Shown one piece after another: positions 14,676-15,693 of a stretch of DNA of 15,693 nt (positions are counted from its first letter, which is position 1; each line of letters begins with the position of its first letter). The translations under genes and the position numbers were made by a program. This stretch comes from Rubritepida sp. (GTDB lineage Bacteria > Pseudomonadota > Alphaproteobacteria > Acetobacterales > Acetobacteraceae), in NCBI GenBank assembly GCA_022843345.1, contig JALHNW010000011.1, positions 1 to 15,693 of the forward strand, read 5' to 3'. Below the pieces are notes generated by a model that was not told the DNA's origin, made no database searches, and saw only the letters and a list, made by a program, of their open reading frames with translations.

Positions 14676-15626
14676 TCAGGAGGGCTCCAGCCCCACCTGG
14701 CGCGCCAGCTGCGTCAGCCCGGTGATCTGCCCCTGCAGGAAGTCGCGCCACTGCTCCGGCTGCATGGCGCGCGGCGCGTAGCCCAGGCGGCCAAGCCGCT
14801 CGCGCGTCGCCTCCTCGCCCAGCACCTTCGCCACCGCGGCGTTGAAGCGGGCGACGACGGGCGCGGGCGTGCCGGCAGGCGCGGCGATGCCGAACCAGAC
14901 GATCAGCTCGAAGCCCGGCACGTCGCGCGCCACGGGCGGGATCTCGGACGCCAGCGGAAAGGGCTCGCGCGTCGTCACGCCGAGTGCGCGCACCCTGCCC
15001 TCCCGCGCCTGGGCAAGCCCGGCGACCAGGTCGGTCAGCGTGCAGTCGATGCGCCCGGCCAGCACCTCGGTCAGCGCCTCCGGGCCGCCGCGGCTGGGCA
15101 CGGGCAGCATCCGCACGCCGGCCATCTGGTTCATCTGCTGCGAGCCGATGAGGGCGGAGGCGTTGCCATGGCTGAAGGTCAGCTCGCCGGGGCGGCGGCG
15201 GGCCAGCTCCATCAGCTCCGCCGTGCTGCGCGCGGGCGAGTTGGGCGGCACCACCAGCAGGTAGGGCGCCTCGGCCAGGAAGGCCATGTGGGTGAAGTCA
15301 CGCATGGGGTCGTAGCCCAGGTTGCGGACCAGGTAGGTGTTCAGCGCCCCGTTGGTGACGGACAGGATGCCCATGGTCAGCCCGTCGGGTGCCGCGCCCT
15401 TCAGCGCCATGGTGCCGACCACGCCGTTGCCGCCCGGGCGGTTGTCCACGATCACCGGCTGGCCCAGCTCGCGCGACAGGGGCTCGGCCACGTTGCGGGC
15501 CAGGCTGTCGGTGACGCTGCCGGCCGGGAAGGCGACGATCAGGCGGATCGGGCGGTCGGGCCAGGTTTGCGCCAGTGCGGGCGCGGGCAGCGCGGCGGCG
15601 GCGAGCAGGGTGCGGCGGGTGATCAT
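14676..15626 (-). CDS. Tripartite tricarboxylate transporter substrate-binding protein (Bug/TctC family)
   Basis: This 316-residue periplasmic binding protein of the Bug/TctC family binds small carboxylates or related ligands. Residues 1-19 form a signal peptide with a twin-arginine start (TRRTLLAA) and a cut after ALA, so Tat export is possible. The mature protein opens with WPDRPIRLIVAFPAG, VTDSLAR and the family block GQPVIVDNRPGGNGVVG, with the ligand-loop position reading AGSVTD where AGG.TD is common. Later VPSRGGPEALTEVLAGRID and WFGIAAPAGTP are family-typical. Length is normal (about 320 aa). No TctA/TctB membrane genes are in the window; orphan Bug proteins are common in such genomes. 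GGAG eight bases upstream supports the ATG at 15626, which overlaps the stop of the preceding gene (ATGA). The ligand cannot be predicted. Confidence 0.92.
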   Translation of the reverse strand: MITRRTLLAAAALPAPALAQTWPDRPIRLIVAFPAGSVTDSLARNVAEPLSRELGQPVIVDNRPGGNGVVGTMALKGAAPDGLTMGILSVTNGALNTYLVRNLGYDPMRDFTHMAFLAEAPYLLVVPPNSPARSTAELMELARRRPGELTFSHGNASALIGSQQMNQMAGVRMLPVPSRGGPEALTEVLAGRIDCTLTDLVAGLAQAREGRVRALGVTTREPFPLASEIPPVARDVPGFELIVWFGIAAPAGTPAPVVARFNAAVAKVLGEEATRERLGRLGYAPRAMQPEQWRDFLQGQITGLTQLARQVGLEPS

Positions 15627-15693
15627 GGGCGGGGCTCCGTGGGGGATTGGCGCGCAGGATCCCGCGCGAGGTGGCGGTGGATCTCGGTGTTGT
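15623..15693 (-). CDS. 3' end of the gene upstream of the TctC-type gene (partial)
   Basis: Reading leftwards from the right edge, an open frame of 22 codons ends at the TGA at 15625-15623, overlapping the ATG of the TctC-type gene by four bases (ATGA). The tail starts NTEIHRHLARD and ends TEPRP. The ATGA overlap means coupled translation and a shared operon. NTEIHRHL resembles the end of family III (CaiB/BaiF) CoA-transferases, which often accompany TctC-type genes, but 22 residues are too few to decide; this is a weak inference. Confidence 0.5.
   Translation of the reverse strand, partial: NTEIHRHLARDPARQSPTEPRP

Overview
The window is very GC-rich and almost fully coding. Its gene content fits an alphaproteobacterium, most likely a Roseomonas-like Acetobacteraceae. 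The pointers are an AapJ/BztA-type general amino-acid transporter, a Bug/TctC-type periplasmic binding protein, and strong avoidance of AT-rich codons. No rRNA, tRNA, transposase, CRISPR array or phage gene was seen. The family placement is inference from gene content and base composition.

Layout: (1) the 3' end of an unrecognised gene on the + strand (to 151). (2) A + strand operon for a polar amino-acid ABC transporter: binding protein aapJ (253-1287), permeases aapQ (1362-2549) and aapM (2551-3624). A strong GC hairpin lies between aapJ and aapQ, and the expected ATPase gene aapP is absent after aapM. (3) A convergent short-chain dehydrogenase (4346-3621) whose stop codon interlocks with that of aapM in one CTAG. 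(4) A 221-bp divergent intergenic region. (5) One giant + strand gene (4568-14662, 3364 aa) filling about two thirds of the window. (6) A convergent TctC/Bug-type binding protein (15626-14676), translationally coupled (ATGA) to the tail of another minus-strand gene that runs off the right edge.

The giant protein is the main object of interest. It has no Sec signal and is built from four blocks: an N-terminal segment, a long series of DUF11 / fimbrial-D2-like beta modules with conserved Lys and Asn positions suggestive of isopeptide cross-links, eight SdrD B-like repeats of 112-118 aa that progressively lose their calcium loop, and a C-terminal RTX region. The RTX region contains three 109-aa repeats and ends in a type I secretion-like tail (DFLFA). 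I read it as a large calcium-stiffened surface adhesin exported by a type I secretion system encoded elsewhere. Its component families are known. Their combination, periodicities and loop decay deserve a closer look.

The transporter genes would act together in uptake of polar amino acids, with an ATPase supplied from another locus. The SDR and the TctC-type gene are ordinary metabolic and uptake genes with no visible functional link to the adhesin.
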